Assembly: GCA_021464245.1 (NCBI GenBank)
Contig: JADCRB010000007.1
Location: 186,001 to 250,000 of the forward strand
Direction of reading: 5' to 3'
DNA from: Carallia brachiata
Lineage: Eukaryota > Streptophyta > Magnoliopsida > Malpighiales > Rhizophoraceae
DNA length: 64,000 nt
Of this stretch, positions 21,842-38,840 are shown piece after piece. The notes below the pieces were generated by a model that was given only the letters and a program-made list of their open reading frames with translations, was not told the origin of the DNA and ran no database searches. Position 1 is the first letter of the stretch; every line of letters begins with the position of its first letter. The translations under genes were made by a program, and so were the position numbers.

Positions 21842-24695
21842 CCCTGTTGGCTTCCAATTCTTGGGAGCGCAAAGACCCCTCCAGCAGGGGGGAGAGGGCT
21901 GCAAATCTGTTGACAGTTTTTTATGCTTTTGAGCTGTGTAGGGATTCAAAGCAACAATGGCTGCAAGCCAGATTTCCAATCTGCATGAGAGGTCCAAACC
22001 ATAAAAGCCAAGTTTATGTTATGCTTATCATTCACAGAATCTAAAAGACATGTCTGCAAAACCTTTAGGAGATTACAAGAGGCAATATAGGAAGGCTGTT
22101 GAAGAAGAGGAGCTTGTCAAGTACATGACGAATTTGCCAAGTTATTTGGAGCAAAGCGAAAACCACCAAGACAAAGTTTTAAATTTTGGGGTCCTTGATT
22201 GGGGTCGTCTAGAAAAATGGCAGAGCCAGAAACATATGCCACAAGAAGTGGTAGGCACTCAATTTCAAGTGGTAATTCATCCTCATCATTCTCAACAAAG
22301 AATCATCTGTTCATTCCATCAGAGGACAGAGTTGTTCTCCTACATGTCAAAGGACGCATCGTCCTTCACTGCAATTTCATCTGATGTCATCTCCTAGAGA
22401 GAGCTCTTCTCAAGTTTTTAGTGCATATGAAGAAAGAATTGGGAAGTCTCCAGATTTCAAAGGTGTCCACACAAACACAATAAATGAGCAAGGAAATTTA
22501 ACTATAACAGCTCAACCTTCTTCTAAAAATCATCCAGGAACCAAGTTGGTTCAGCAAAAGACAAAAGATTTAGACCGAAAGATCAAATCTGGAACCCGAA
22601 TCATGGCCGATGGGGTAAATTATGAAGCAAAACAGTACATGAAAGCGACAACAGGGACTCAAGATGTTGAATTTAGAGATAGAGCAGAAATCTTCAAGAA
22701 CTAGGGGACCAATATGTTTCAAAGGAGGGAGACGCAGTGGTTCTTATACAAAGAAATCTCCCCGAGAGTAGTCATTCTAGGCTGCCCCAGTTTCCCAAGT
22801 CAACAGCAATTGGAGTTCCAATGGCAGCAATTGCAAGTCGAATGAGCTGTTCAGAGATACGTAAGGAAGTTGACCCTGGGATCCCGAAACATCCCACATT
22901 CATGCCACCTGCCTCCAAAATCTGACTCAAGGATAAAACAGTGCTCAGATGCAGGGCATATCAGCTTGTTGGCCGATTCGTCTAACAAGGCACAACAACC
23001 AGCCAAAGTCAGAATTGGTCCATCCTGCAGTAGGGTTTCACAAGTCAAGCCGACTATAGCACCCACAAGTACAACTTCAAAGAATTCTTCCATGGGGTCA
23101 GACCAGAAGCTGAATAAAGTGGCTGCTGAAAAAGCTAGAAGCACTTCACCTTTTCGCCGACTTAGCATTGGCGTGGAAAAGATAAGCAAAAGTTTTATCT
23201 CCAAAGATGCCTCATCAACCCAGCAATCACACATGAATGAAAATTCTGCAAGATCTGGTTCGGAAGATGCCATGAATTGCTCTTGCCAGGATGCTTCAAT
23301 TAGTGACTTACATAATAATGCCAGCAAGCCAGGTCAAGCCCTTTACGAAGATTATTGGACCCGTTATGGAAGCCGAAGGTGCCATTGGAAAAGGATATCG
23401 TATCAATTGATAAAGCATGTAAATCATCTAATATTAAAACAGATTTTATCACTGAGGCTGCACAGCCAGGGATTGTAAAAACAGACATATTAAGTTGTCG
23501 GGCTACCAATTGCAATGATCCAATTCAGAGAAGAAGTTCACACTGTCCCCATTTCAAGCTCTTCTGCATGTTTCTGTTAAGAATGGCCAGCCTTTATATA
23601 CATTTGCAGTTGACAACGAACATGATATTCTGGCTGCGACAATGAAGAAGTTAAGTACCTCTGGAGAGGATGACTACAGCTGCACGTATACATTTTTTGC
23701 CATCAAAGAAGTGAGGAAAAAGAATGGAAGATGGATAAATCAAGGTGGCAAAGGCAAAGGACAAGACTATATTTCTAATGTTGCAGCCCAATTGAAGGTT
23801 TCTGGTTCTCACTTTTCCAGTTTGATTGGACAGAAATACATGGAGCAATCTTTTGCCAGAGAGTTCGTATTGTTTGCTGTAGACCTGCAACAGGCAGAGC
23901 AGCGAACCTTGAATTGCCAGCCAAACGATGAGCTTGCTGCCATTGTGGTCAAGATCCCTAGAGTTATTAAGAGAAGTATGGTTGGGGATGGGCGCCAAAC
24001 GATAAGTTCAATGATCTGCCGGGGACAAGATTCCATTCCACTTGGCAGAATGTACAGAATCAGCCAATCATGGGTTTTCAAAGCCTTGTCAATGCAACAG
24101 TCATACTTCCAAGTGGCATTCATAGTCTGCCTAGTAAAGGAGGCCCTTCATCACTCATCCAACGCTGGAGATCAGGCGGATCATGTGACTGTGGAGGTTG
24201 GGATTTGGGCTGCAAGCTTAGGATTCTTTCCAACCAGAGCCAACTTAATAAGAAACCAACTGCATCCAAAGGTGGTCCTGTGATGGAGAAATTTGAATTC
24301 ATCTTTCAGGTACTAATCGGTCTTTTAGACCAACTAATTAAACATCAACTTTTTACATGCATTTGTCGATTGACCCCCCTCTTAACATTTATCGACAGGG
24401 AGGAGAAGGAGAGAACCAACCAGTCTTCAGTTTGGTCCCTTTCAAGGATGGCATCTATTCAGTTGAGTTCAGTTCACTACTTTCAGTTTTACAAGCATTC
24501 TCACTTTGTATAGCAGTTCTAGATAGTATAGAGCTTTGTGATGTCCCAGAATCTAGCACCTTATCTGAAGAAAAAACTTCTTTGGAAACAATACTTTCAG
24601 AAAGTGATGGAACAAGGGCTCCAAATGGAACAGGCGGAGACCTCCGCCCAAGATATGTCTCATACCCTCCCCTTTCTCCGGTTGGAAGGGTGTAG
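21842..24695 (+). CDS. DUF3527-family protein, reading frame interrupted
   Basis: This belongs to a plant-specific family of unknown function (DUF3527). Family hallmarks are KPLGDYKRQYRKAVEEEELV, LPSYLEQ and LDWGRLEKWQ near 22060-22225, a serine-rich middle, SPLRRLLDPLWKPKV (about 23340), FTLSPFQALLHVSVKNGQP (about 23540), REFVLFAVDLQQAEQ, GGWDLGCKLRILSNQ, and a last exon after an intron at 24309-24399 with FSLVPFKDGIYSVEFSS and a stop at 24695. The conserved text jumps frame at least eight times, near 22038, 22245, 22320, 22689, 22870-22920, 23328, 23535 and 23990. All but one fit the loss of a single base, mostly from AA, AAA or GG runs. No in-frame stop mutations were needed. It is either a recent pseudogene or a good gene in a poorly polished stretch; I favour the latter. 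The true start is uncertain. Confidence 0.75.
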
Positions 24696-26809
24696 TGCCA
24701 TTAGGTACATTGTATTTGATTACATGAACGCAGTACAGATACATATAAATCCAATTGGCAGGTGTGTGAATCTGCAATGGAATGCCTGTCATGCAATGTA
24801 TAGTTGAAGGGAAAAATAAGCCTAATGGAATTTCGAAGGCCTCGATAATAGCAATTACAGTTATAGAGGTAATATCTTCGTTGTAAGTGTGCGTAACAGA
24901 AGTGAAAGGTATTTGCTTTTAGTAATTCGTGAATTTCATTTATCTGAGATGTTGCAAGGAACATCCCTTACATTTTGGATGTTTCAAGTACCTTCCCTGC
25001 TGGAGAACCGAAAAAGGCGAAAATTTTCGTCATGAACATCTGTAGATGCAGAGTTGATTGTTAACTTATAATTGTATTGCATTTCAAGAGGACTAACCAG
25101 ACATTTTGCTGTTGAGCTGTGGCCAGTTGTGTGAGTTGAACCTTGGAAGGAGGGATCAAGGATAATGGTAAGCCAAAAGGCTAAAACATAATACTGGTAC
25201 TGGTAAAACAATAAAATTTTGATGGGGTCAAGAAGAATAACAAGATCTTATCCCATTCATCATTGTGCTACTGATTGCATGACCTTTCCATTCCATCTTT
25301 TGGAGTTTTCATGGATGATGCCGGCTCAATATTTGAAGCTTTCATATGTCACCAGATACGGTCATCATTGGTATTAAACACTGAAATACAATACAAAGAA
25401 CATTTTCTTCGGCAAGTATCTGTGTCTTTTTGGTCTGGTAGCCTAGTGCCTAATAAGCACCCTAAAAGGGCAAGAGGGAGGTGAGGTACCTAGCCAGAGG
25501 TTCCAAATTCCGTCTGGGTCCCTCAGACTGTTGCCCAAACCTTTTTTGTTTTTTTTAACTATAAAGAAAGTATTGGGAATAACTAATATGGGAAAAATGT
25601 TAGTTATTGTACTTATGGTAAAGGTTGAATTTACTCCTGTAATCTTTATTTAACTATGTCTCATACGGATCTATCACTTGAATATAGTTAGGTCGTTATT
25701 TTTACCTGATTATATTGTTAATAAGTTAAAAATCTACTAAATTCATGTGGAGCCGCTTTAAACTAAACCTTAACAAATCTCTGTTTATTTGAGATGTTGA
25801 TGGGAATATGAAAACTCGAACTTGAGCTGATGAAAAGGGAGAACCACCATATTACCAATTAGATCACTATCACGGATGAAGGTTAATCGTTTGCGAGTGG
25901 AATCGCCATGGATATGACTAACCCAATATTTCTTTTCCTCTTATCCATAAGATCGAAGTCTTGTGCACGCATAGACCATTATGGCCTTGAAGTTAGAGCC
26001 AAAAGTTTGAGGACAATATTCCAAATTAAAATTATGCTCCTTAAATTCTATAATGATTAAAAAGGTGTCACAGGACACTCGCCCAAGATTTATGGAAGAA
26101 TCAAATATATGCAATATCCTTTGCTTCACCACTTTTACAGAATCGTTCTCTTTGTTTAAGAATTAAGACATATATGAATTTGAATTTTCAGAAATCAGAT
26201 AAAGATTTTAGAGCATCCTTGTAGACCCAAAAAATTTCCTGTTTTTTCTGTGTAGTTTTTCAAATAAAAGAAAAAACAAGACAGAAGAAATCAATTCCAA
26301 TGAATTCCACAGTTTAGCGGCTTCTGAGGAAGATTATAACGGTGTCTTTTCTATATTTATATTAAGGAAAAATTTACATAAATGTAATGGTATATATAAA
26401 ATTAATATGTACAGATTTGAACTATTAAATCGTAAAAATTGTATTGAATTTGAAAAAAATACATACATATAAATTATTGAGTTAGCTATTTGTTTTTTTT
26501 GCATGTGGTAGATTATATGGCTGTACGGTGGTGCCCTTATATTTATTGCAAACTATAAAATTAACAAAAACTAACGAATTCAACTTTTGCGTGCCGGTTG
26601 CATCCTGTAAAAGCTTTCAAAATTGTTCAGAATATATGGAGAATGGGGAATACATCAAGGCTAACGAATTCAAGCTTGGAAGACATCTGGAGCAGCTGAA
26701 GATAGTTGTGCTGATGCTACAGCAGATAAAGGAGAGCACGAGACTCTTACACTGTATTTGTTGTGGAAGGAAAAAAGGAGGAGAAAAAAAAAGTATAATT
26801 ATTATAATA

Positions 26810-27110
26810 CTTTTTTTTCTTATATTGTTTTCTTTTCACTTTCTACACCATTTTAAATAATTTTATTTTTTCTCTACTTTTTCTCTCACAAATTATTATT
26901 CTTTTTTTCTTTCACCATATTTTCTTTCTCTTTATTTTTCTATCACTCTAAACAACTTTATTTTCTCTTCACTTTTTCTCTCATAAATTATTATTTACTT
27001 TTTCTTTCACCATACTTTCATTCTTTTCATTTTTTCTATCACTCCAAACAACTTTATTTTCTCTTTATTTTCTTTTCTTTTCTCCTCCTTTCCCCACCCT
27101 TCCTATCACA
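26810..27110. repeat. Pyrimidine-rich tandem array, ~95-bp unit
   Basis: The phrase CTCTCACAAATTATTA at about 26883 recurs as CTCTCATAAATTATTA at about 26978, followed each time by TTTCTTTCACCATA, TATCACTC and AAACAACTTTATTTTCTC. That gives two full units and part of a third. A reverse-complement relative seems to lie near 4.6 kb. Confidence 0.65.
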
Positions 27111-30100
27111 ACAAACACACCATCACACTTTGGAGTCTAGAAAAGAGTTAGACGTACTCAAGAATATGTTCCTGAAATTTCTGTTAGAACCTCACTGATT
27201 CTGTTGCTGGCATTGCAATGAAATTTTTGTCTTTTGGAGTGAAACGGTACACAGTTATTTGCATTTTTTGAGTGACTTAGGTGAGATAAAATTTCCTGAT
27301 TGCTGGGAGAATATGCTAACAGCAACATCAGGATCAGGCGACTGGGGCTGGCATGAGCCAATCCTGCAAATAGAATAATGCTTTGTTGTCTGTGTCGCCC
27401 ACATGCACCAGCACTTTGGCCATTAGGCCACCACAGTTACTGTAGTTAGCTTTTTCTTTTCATGTTTCTCTTTCACAGGAGTTTGAAATTTGACATCATA
27501 TCAGTAGATAGTACCGAAGGGACTTGTGTACTATCAACGGTTTATTATGGCCTAAGCCTGGTTGGCTAATGGTACTTTACATTGATGGGTAGTGGCGATT
27601 CGAATTACTACTTTCAAATTTTTTTAATATTAGAAAATTTTTTATTTTGATGGGTTAGAATACGAATCTATTTTTTCATTATCTCTAATGGCTAACTAAC
27701 TAACAACTACCCACCTTTGTGTTAAAAAATAATAAATAAATATAGAGATGCATCTAGATTTGACACTCGTTTGAGCACCAATCTTGCTAGGTAAGAATTA
27801 ATTTTTGAAGATGAGCTTACATATAATTTGATACTGGTTTGAATACAGTTTGTTATGTCCCATCCTTCCTGCTCTATTCCCCAAATGGGCCTGTGCTTTT
27901 TTCTTTTTTTTCTTAGTTTTGTCACAGGCAAGTCCTACTCTGTTTTGCTTTACCAATGTCAAGTCTATTGGAAAAGGATTGAATTGTTGTTTCTTCTACT
28001 ATTCCCTGTAACTCTATCAGGACCCTTTGGTGGAATTTAAAAGCCTGCAAGATCATCTTCACTGCCTTCTGCACACATATAGGTGTCTTTTTTTCACCCT
28101 TCCTCCTTGATTTAGGAAAAAATTATGTAAGTACGTAATGTTATATACAAAATTGACACGTGGAGATATCAACGTTATATCATAAAAAATATATTAAATT
28201 TGAAAAGATAACAAATAAACTGTGAGATTAATTGTATGTCTTCTATATATCGTAAATGTAGTTATTGGTATCCTTTTTGTTATGGGCATTTGACAGGTTA
28301 AATAGTACTAAGAATGGATTGCAAGCACTCATTGGCGCAGAACATCCTTCTGGCAAATGCCGATTGAGTCATAGAAATGCAAAAAGAATATGGCTTTGCC
28401 TCTCCTTTTAAACCTGCTTTGAGGAAGGTTCTTGTGATGAGTTTCTCCTCCTTAATGACCAATTATATAAGTAATTCTATTATCTCATCCAAACATTGAT
28501 AAGTAACTACTGGCTTTGTGATGTTCAAATAAAAACAAAAAAGAGTATCTGTTTATGTGCTAAAATGTCATAGAAAAGTAACACTAGACAGTAAGCATGT
28601 TAAATTATGGGTCCTACAGGGGCTAGTGTTTCTTTGCCCATGTGGGCTTACTCACCAATGTTTGTGGGGGTGGAGACCACAGACTGTGTGGTGCCTCTTG
28701 CATGGACCAGCTGATGGCTGATCAGAGGTCTAACTTGAGTCAGTTGAGCTGGAAAAGCAGGTCGAGAAGAAGAACTTGGTCTGTATTTTATTTTTAACAT
28801 AAAAAAAAATGTATTACAGATATATTGGTCATCGATACTTGGATCTACTATACGAGTACTATTAGATTCAAATAAACCGCTCTTAAGTCGACCACGGTAT
28901 TAATAAATCGAAAACCTATAGCAGACAGTCCACAGAACTGAAAAGTCAAAAGATGACAAAGCCTCAAAGAATAGCTAGAAAGACTAGACTCTAAATCAAA
29001 TGTGGAAGAAATACTTTAAAAAATCAACTAAACTATCAGATAGAGTGGTGATCTTAACTTCAATTTTACTTCATCATTTGACGCACGTCTTACTAAAGAC
29101 CTCCATCATTCCATGCCTGACTAGTATGGAGTCTATGGGTCCTGCTCTTATACCCCACAAAAGTGAAACTATTCACTAAAAAGGAATAGTTGTACAGTTG
29201 TATGGGATGCTAAAATATGTGCCATTATGTCATGCTAGCTTGGTTTGCTGATTACTAGACAATTTGGTTTGCTTCTCAAAAAAAACTTTCCAATATTTTA
29301 GACAAGATTAGCAAAAAAGCCTCACTGCAGCTGCATTGCTTATAAAATTGAAACAGTAGTGGGGAAATCCACGCCCTTCTGCTTAGCAGTGGACAGTCTG
29401 GTTTGATACTTGTCTTTTTATAGTTTGTCCAAACAAAACAACATTAGTAAATTCCAAGGTCAGCCCGTGGCATAAAAAAGGACACATATTTGAAAAGCGG
29501 GATCACCATATAACTTAATTTTAAATATTATTAAAATAATTATACACTTCATTAAACAAGATTTAATAATTTATATTTATTTTAATTTTAATTACACAAT
29601 AATGTATATTAATTTGATTTTACTTTAATGATACTCAATAAATATCACAGAGTTTTTTTTATTTAATTTTTTTCTTCAACAAAAGAGGTTAAAGTCTTAC
29701 TGTGGCTGGATTCATTAAGACATTTGTGAATTAAAAATTTGGAGAATGATGTCGATCAATCAATACAAAAATAGAGGAAAATGATGTCACACGTCAAACA
29801 AGCAGAGAAATAGTAAAATGTGTAAAATTTATGAAAAGATAAAGCATTCGAGGCTCCATAATCTTTGGCATAAATTTTGCTTGAAGCATCAAATTTGCTG
29901 TTTTATAGGCTTAAGTGCAGGTCCTGGCTTGACTACCTTAAACAAAAAAGTCTCCCCCCAACTTCACCACCACCCCCCCCCAAAAAAAAAAAAAAAACAA
30001 AAACAAAAGGGCACCACTCTTTTCCCTCTTTGGAGTTAGGAAAGTGTAAACAAAAGTAAGATGGAAGAAAGGAAGTGAGAAAGTATGAGACTTTAAACTG

Positions 30101-30860
30101 GAATATGAGACACTCTTGGCTGGATCTAATCTGCCACTGTATTACAAACTCATGTATTAGTAGAACCTTTACTAAAATCTTAACAAGCTCTACTGTAGCT
30201 TAATTTTAAGTATATTAGAATAGTTATACAATTTATTTAATAATATCTAACAATTTATTTTTATCAAAAAAAGACATTTAATAATTTATTTATTTATTTT
30301 AATTCAACCATCCAGCTGTTTATATTATTTTAGTTAAGAGGTACTACTTAATTCCTAATCTTAATTTGAATAAAAAGCTTTGTAGGTCTGAAGTAGATCT
30401 ATTACAGTTAAGTTCATAAGATTTATGGGGGTAAATTTATTGTCCTCCCAGGAATCAATGTACCGCTATCTTCACTGCTCATACAAGTTGTTAAGAAATT
30501 ATAAGATACAAATATAGATAATAATAAGCCCAAATCACAACCAATAACAGTATCCCATTAAACAAACTTCCCTTTCTTATTAATCATCAAAGTTTCTGCC
30601 TTTAACAAGGCAGTAATTTCTCACTAACTATCATATAACACCTTTTAATTTCCCAAAAAAGAAAATAATAACATCTTTGGTCAAACTTGGGATATGAACT
30701 AAATTAACCTGGATGCTACCTAACTGGAAAATAAAAAAGTAAAAAAGGGAAAGTGTAACACCTTTCCACTGCCAGAAAGCAACATGACATTGTAATGTTT
30801 AGTCTCTTGTTCACCAACTGTGGCTAAAGTATGCTAGGTAAGCCCTTCCATTTTTGGGAC

Positions 30861-31344
30861 ATGCATTTTTTTGTCCTAAACGTTTACATTTTTTTATATA
30901 TATGAGTCTTAAAGTTTTTTGAGATTTCATTTAAATTTTAGATTTTTAATTTTTTATCAAATCAGTCCATTTATTAACAGAAAAGTGATCAACTTATTTA
31001 AAAAATAATTTGATCTTACACAAATTATTTAAAAAAAAATTAAATACACTAATTAAAATTTTTTTTACCAAAAAGTACATACTTTGCATATTTAATTTGT
31101 GTATTTGTTGATTAAAAAAATATTTAATATGCATATTTATTGATGAAAAAATATTTAATTTGAGTATTTGACTTTTTTGAATAATTGTCATCAAGTTAAA
31201 CTTATTTATTAACAAATTGACCACTTTTTGCAAATGAAAGGACTGATTTGGTAAGAAATCAAAATGTTTAGAATTGAATGAAATGTTAAAAAGATTTAGG
31301 ACTGATATGTAAAAAAATATAAAGGTTTAGGATCAAAAAATTGC
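30861..31344. mobile_element. Small long-inverted-repeat element
   Basis: The left arm begins ATGCATTTTTTTGTCCTAAA and runs about 150 bp to GATCAACTTATTT. The right arm, read in reverse complement from 31344, begins ATGCAATTTTTTGATCCTAA and continues in parallel, including AAATCAGTCC and GGTCAATTTG words. The arms meet in a short AT-rich spacer. The structure is a near-palindrome of about 480 bp, as in Mutator-like or foldback MITEs. I could not fix a target duplication. Confidence 0.65.
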
Positions 31345-33248
31345 ATATTCTATTTTTTAAGGGGTAAAATTTTTTTTTATTTTTTTAAATTAATAAACTC
31401 ATACAATAAATATTTGGACAACTGAGAAAAAATTCAGTGAGATTTTCTCTGAAGATATATTGACTTAAAATCTTGAATCCTTCTCATTTAGATTAATTAA
31501 CTCTAACTAGAAGTTGGACTAAAGCAATTCAATTTGGAAGATGACTTAAGTACTCTTGAATTAAAGCTCATAAGAAAAAAAAAAAGAAAAAGCCCTTTTA
31601 ACGAAGATTGAAATTTATTGATTGAGATTTGTAACAAAGAACAATATCACTCTAGATCTCTTGATAGATTAAAAAGAACTACTTAGCACGTTAATCTTAA
31701 TACAGTCCTTAATTTTTGGGCATAAATCCACTCATTATCTAAAAATTATTAAGTCCATGCTTGACTTACAAGCAATTAATAATCGAAAGATATAGCTTTG
31801 TAAAACTTCTAGTGGAAAAGAACTGTTTCACATAGTATAAAAAAAGAAAAAAATATAAATAAACACAAAAAAAATAAACATATAAATTTTTATTATAAAT
31901 ATTAATTATTTAATTATACAAAATAAATCAATTAATTACTCTACCTCTATCTTATCTTATGTTTACTTTTTCCTACGTCACGCAATGGAACACTGAAAAA
32001 TAACAGATGGTACTACAGTTTGACTCCCAACACTTTTCTACCAACACTTTTCTAGTTAAAAATCATTCTAAAATGGAACTTCACCTAAACTAGCATAAAA
32101 TATTGTTTTAATATACTCATTTTTGTGACTCTGACTACTTTGACCACACACTCCTACAACATGACAGCGATATGATCGATTCGGACAACAAATCGCCAAT
32201 TCCCCACCCGATTAATTCTTGAATTATTAAATCGTCTCAAAAATTGTTGAATCATTTAAAAAGTTGTAAAAAGACAATAACGGAAATGGACAGTAAAATT
32301 TACCCAAAAGGGCAAAAAATAATTAAAAAAAAGAAAAATAGTCAAATTTTCATGTTCCACCCCCCCCACGTGAAATCCATCATCACAATAAGGCGGTTTT
32401 GTTTAACGGCTGATGGTAGCAACTAATAATAAAATTAATGTTATATTTTCAATTTATTTAAAAAAATCTTTGTAAAACAAGAGTGCTTGTCGTATTATTT
32501 AAAGAAAAAAGTGAGTAAAAAAGTTAGTTCATGCAGATATTATTATAATAACATAAAATTAAATTAACAAAAATAGAAAAAAATTATTATTTAATTGATT
32601 TTGTGTATTTGTGATTGTAATTTTTGTGTCTTATAATTGGTTCCAATAATTTGTTCAAAAAGACAAAAGGTTCCAATAACAAACTGCTGAACAACGGTTT
32701 TTATCACAGCACTACAGCAACAAAGAGGAATTATGGTATAGGTAAATGGATGCAAAATAGAGTAAATATTTAACGAGTTATTTATTTATTTATTTATAAA
32801 ATTTAACATATTTTTTACTATTTAAATTCATCGCATATATACAATTACGTTGTTATCTACATTTTTCCAATTGAAAGGGACATGCGGAAAAACAAAAAAA
32901 AAGCAAGCTTGGATCCAAAAAGTTCTTACTATTTACTTTCTTTTTTGTAACTTTCTTGCTTCCCAAACAATCACCCCACTCCAACATCTTTTTTTTCCCG
33001 ATAAATCACATTAATTTTTTATCTCTTTCTCTAGGTCCTTAAAACCCTTTCCCACTCGGCCTAGAAAGAGATGGAAAGAAAGAGATAGAAAGTGAAGCAA
33101 AGTACTGAACTTTGGTTACACCCGTTTACAGAGAAACAGGGGAGAGATAAAAGTGAAGAAGCAAAGCACTGAGCTTTGGCTCTATACACACATTTGCAGA
33201 GTAAAGGGTTTGTACTTTTTGATTCATAGCAAAGATTGGAGTAAGCCA

Positions 33249-37297
<4,049 letters not shown>

Positions 37298-38646
37298 ATG
37301 CATATAGCCTTTTTTTGAGTTCCCCCACCCCTCCCCCCAAATTATATATACTTGTATCAATCTGTGTGAAATTCCTGCTTGACATTTGAGTTTCTGCAGA
37401 ACCACAGGGTTAACTTCAATATTTATATATTTGGGGAATGTTTTCTTTGATGAAATTGGTCTAGGCTCGGGAGGAATTATTTCCTTCAATGATCATAATG
37501 ACTTGTGATACGTTCATGATAACCCGTTAATCCTATAGCAGATGGGACGATGAAGTCCTCGCTCTTCAGCTCCGAAAACCATCCTCACGTCAGCTCCCAC
37601 TGCCCCTCTCGCTCCCCTTCCTGTCCCACTTTCCTCCACTTAAAAAACAAATAGGGTGCAGTACTAATGTGCCGGGTGACTGACTAGTGGTACCAGCACC
37701 AATGTGAAAGGTATTTAAGGCAATGACAGTATGGTTGTGACCGGCGATATGTAGGAAGAGGGCTGGGGATACCTTTGTGAATGGCAGCATTCTTGGTATG
37801 TTCTCTTCTTTGCTTGTGGATCCTCAAAACTCATGGTGAATTAAAAACGTAAGATACAAAGAAAGATTGGTCTTTGGACCCAATAACAATCACTGAATTC
37901 TATAATGAAAGGGCTGCAAATCATTTCATTCAAAATCTTAAGTCGCTTAAAATCTGGCCAACTTACCGAAAGAACCCATCACCAAGCACCTGAGCGAAAG
38001 TTTGCCACAACTTACTCAATGATTGTTAAATCGTGAATCAACATTTATACTTCAACCAAATCCATCAAACTCAGTTAGCGGTGAGGATATTTAGTAATTT
38101 TTAACTATGAAGGCGATAAAGGATGAATTCAAATTTAAATTAATTATATAAAAACATAAGTATATAAAAACATAAGGGATCATCGTAAAAACTACTACTT
38201 TAGAGTGTTGGTCCTTTCCCACGTTGCACCACGACTAAGAAGGACCAAATATTTAAAGCCACACTATACTGGACAGAAAAAGGGGTAAGAAAATCTCAGC
38301 AAAGGTTTTAAGGAAAGAAAGCGAACGGTCCCTGTTCCTTGTAGAGGTGCAGTAAATGTCTGGATGACGACTTCGTCATTGAACTTTAGCAAGGTCCAAT
38401 CAGGAAGGGCCATGTCACTCCAGCATAGGGGTTAAAAGGTAAAATCACAGAGGACAAAGCCGCGGGTAATATATCTTTGGTGTGAGTATCACACTTAAGC
38501 ACTCCCTCCTAATTTTGTTATTCCTGCAATTGCTTCAGAGGGTTTTAGATTTTGTGGTTTCTGGAGGCTGGCTGTTTTTCACAGGGTTTTAGTGTTTGTT
38601 GGGGGTTCTGGAAGCTGTATGCTGAATTAAACTCAGAAAAATAGAG
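37298..38646. other. BSK5 3' region and RPAC2 promoter/leader
   Basis: The first part should be the BSK5 3' untranslated region. No ORF with a family match was found. A likely RPAC2 leader exon ends at 38646 (AGAG before GTAAAC). Confidence 0.4.
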
Positions 38647-38826
38647 GTAAACTGAGATTTAAGTGTTCTGAATCTTAAAGTTTTGATCTTTGAGCTAATC
38701 TCTTTGTTTAAATCTTAAAGTTTTGATCTTTTTGTTACTCTCTCTCTCTCTCTCTCTCTCTCTGTTCCTTTAAACATTTGGTCTCAGTTTATGATTTTCT
38801 CTTGTGGGGTTTTAATGTGCTTGCAG
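38647..38826 (+). other. Leader intron of RPAC2 with CT microsatellite
   Basis: Donor GTAAAC at 38647 and acceptor TTGCAG ending at 38826 bracket an intron in the 5' untranslated region, 14 bases before the start codon. A CT dinucleotide run at about 38742-38763 lies inside. Confidence 0.6.
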
Positions 38827-38840
38827 AATAGTTGGCAGCA

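Larger units (their letters stand above)
24696..33058. other. Intergenic region between DUF3527 and BSK5 genes
   Basis: No gene is supported. The first few hundred bases should be the 3' untranslated region of the DUF3527 gene. A poly-C run followed by poly-A lies near 29974-29997. The last 200 bases, purine-rich with GAGAGA words, are probably the BSK5 promoter and leader. The repeats at 26.8 and 30.9 kb are listed separately. I looked for a TIM10-like gene, expected from Arabidopsis gene order, and saw none. Confidence 0.4.

Noticed and set aside
26528..26860. 110-codon plus-strand ORF
   Set aside because: Ends in low-complexity poly-A/T translation and shows no family motif or splice context.
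24696..33058. TIM10-like gene expected from Arabidopsis gene order
   Set aside because: I looked for a twin CX3C small protein in this interval and saw no candidate.
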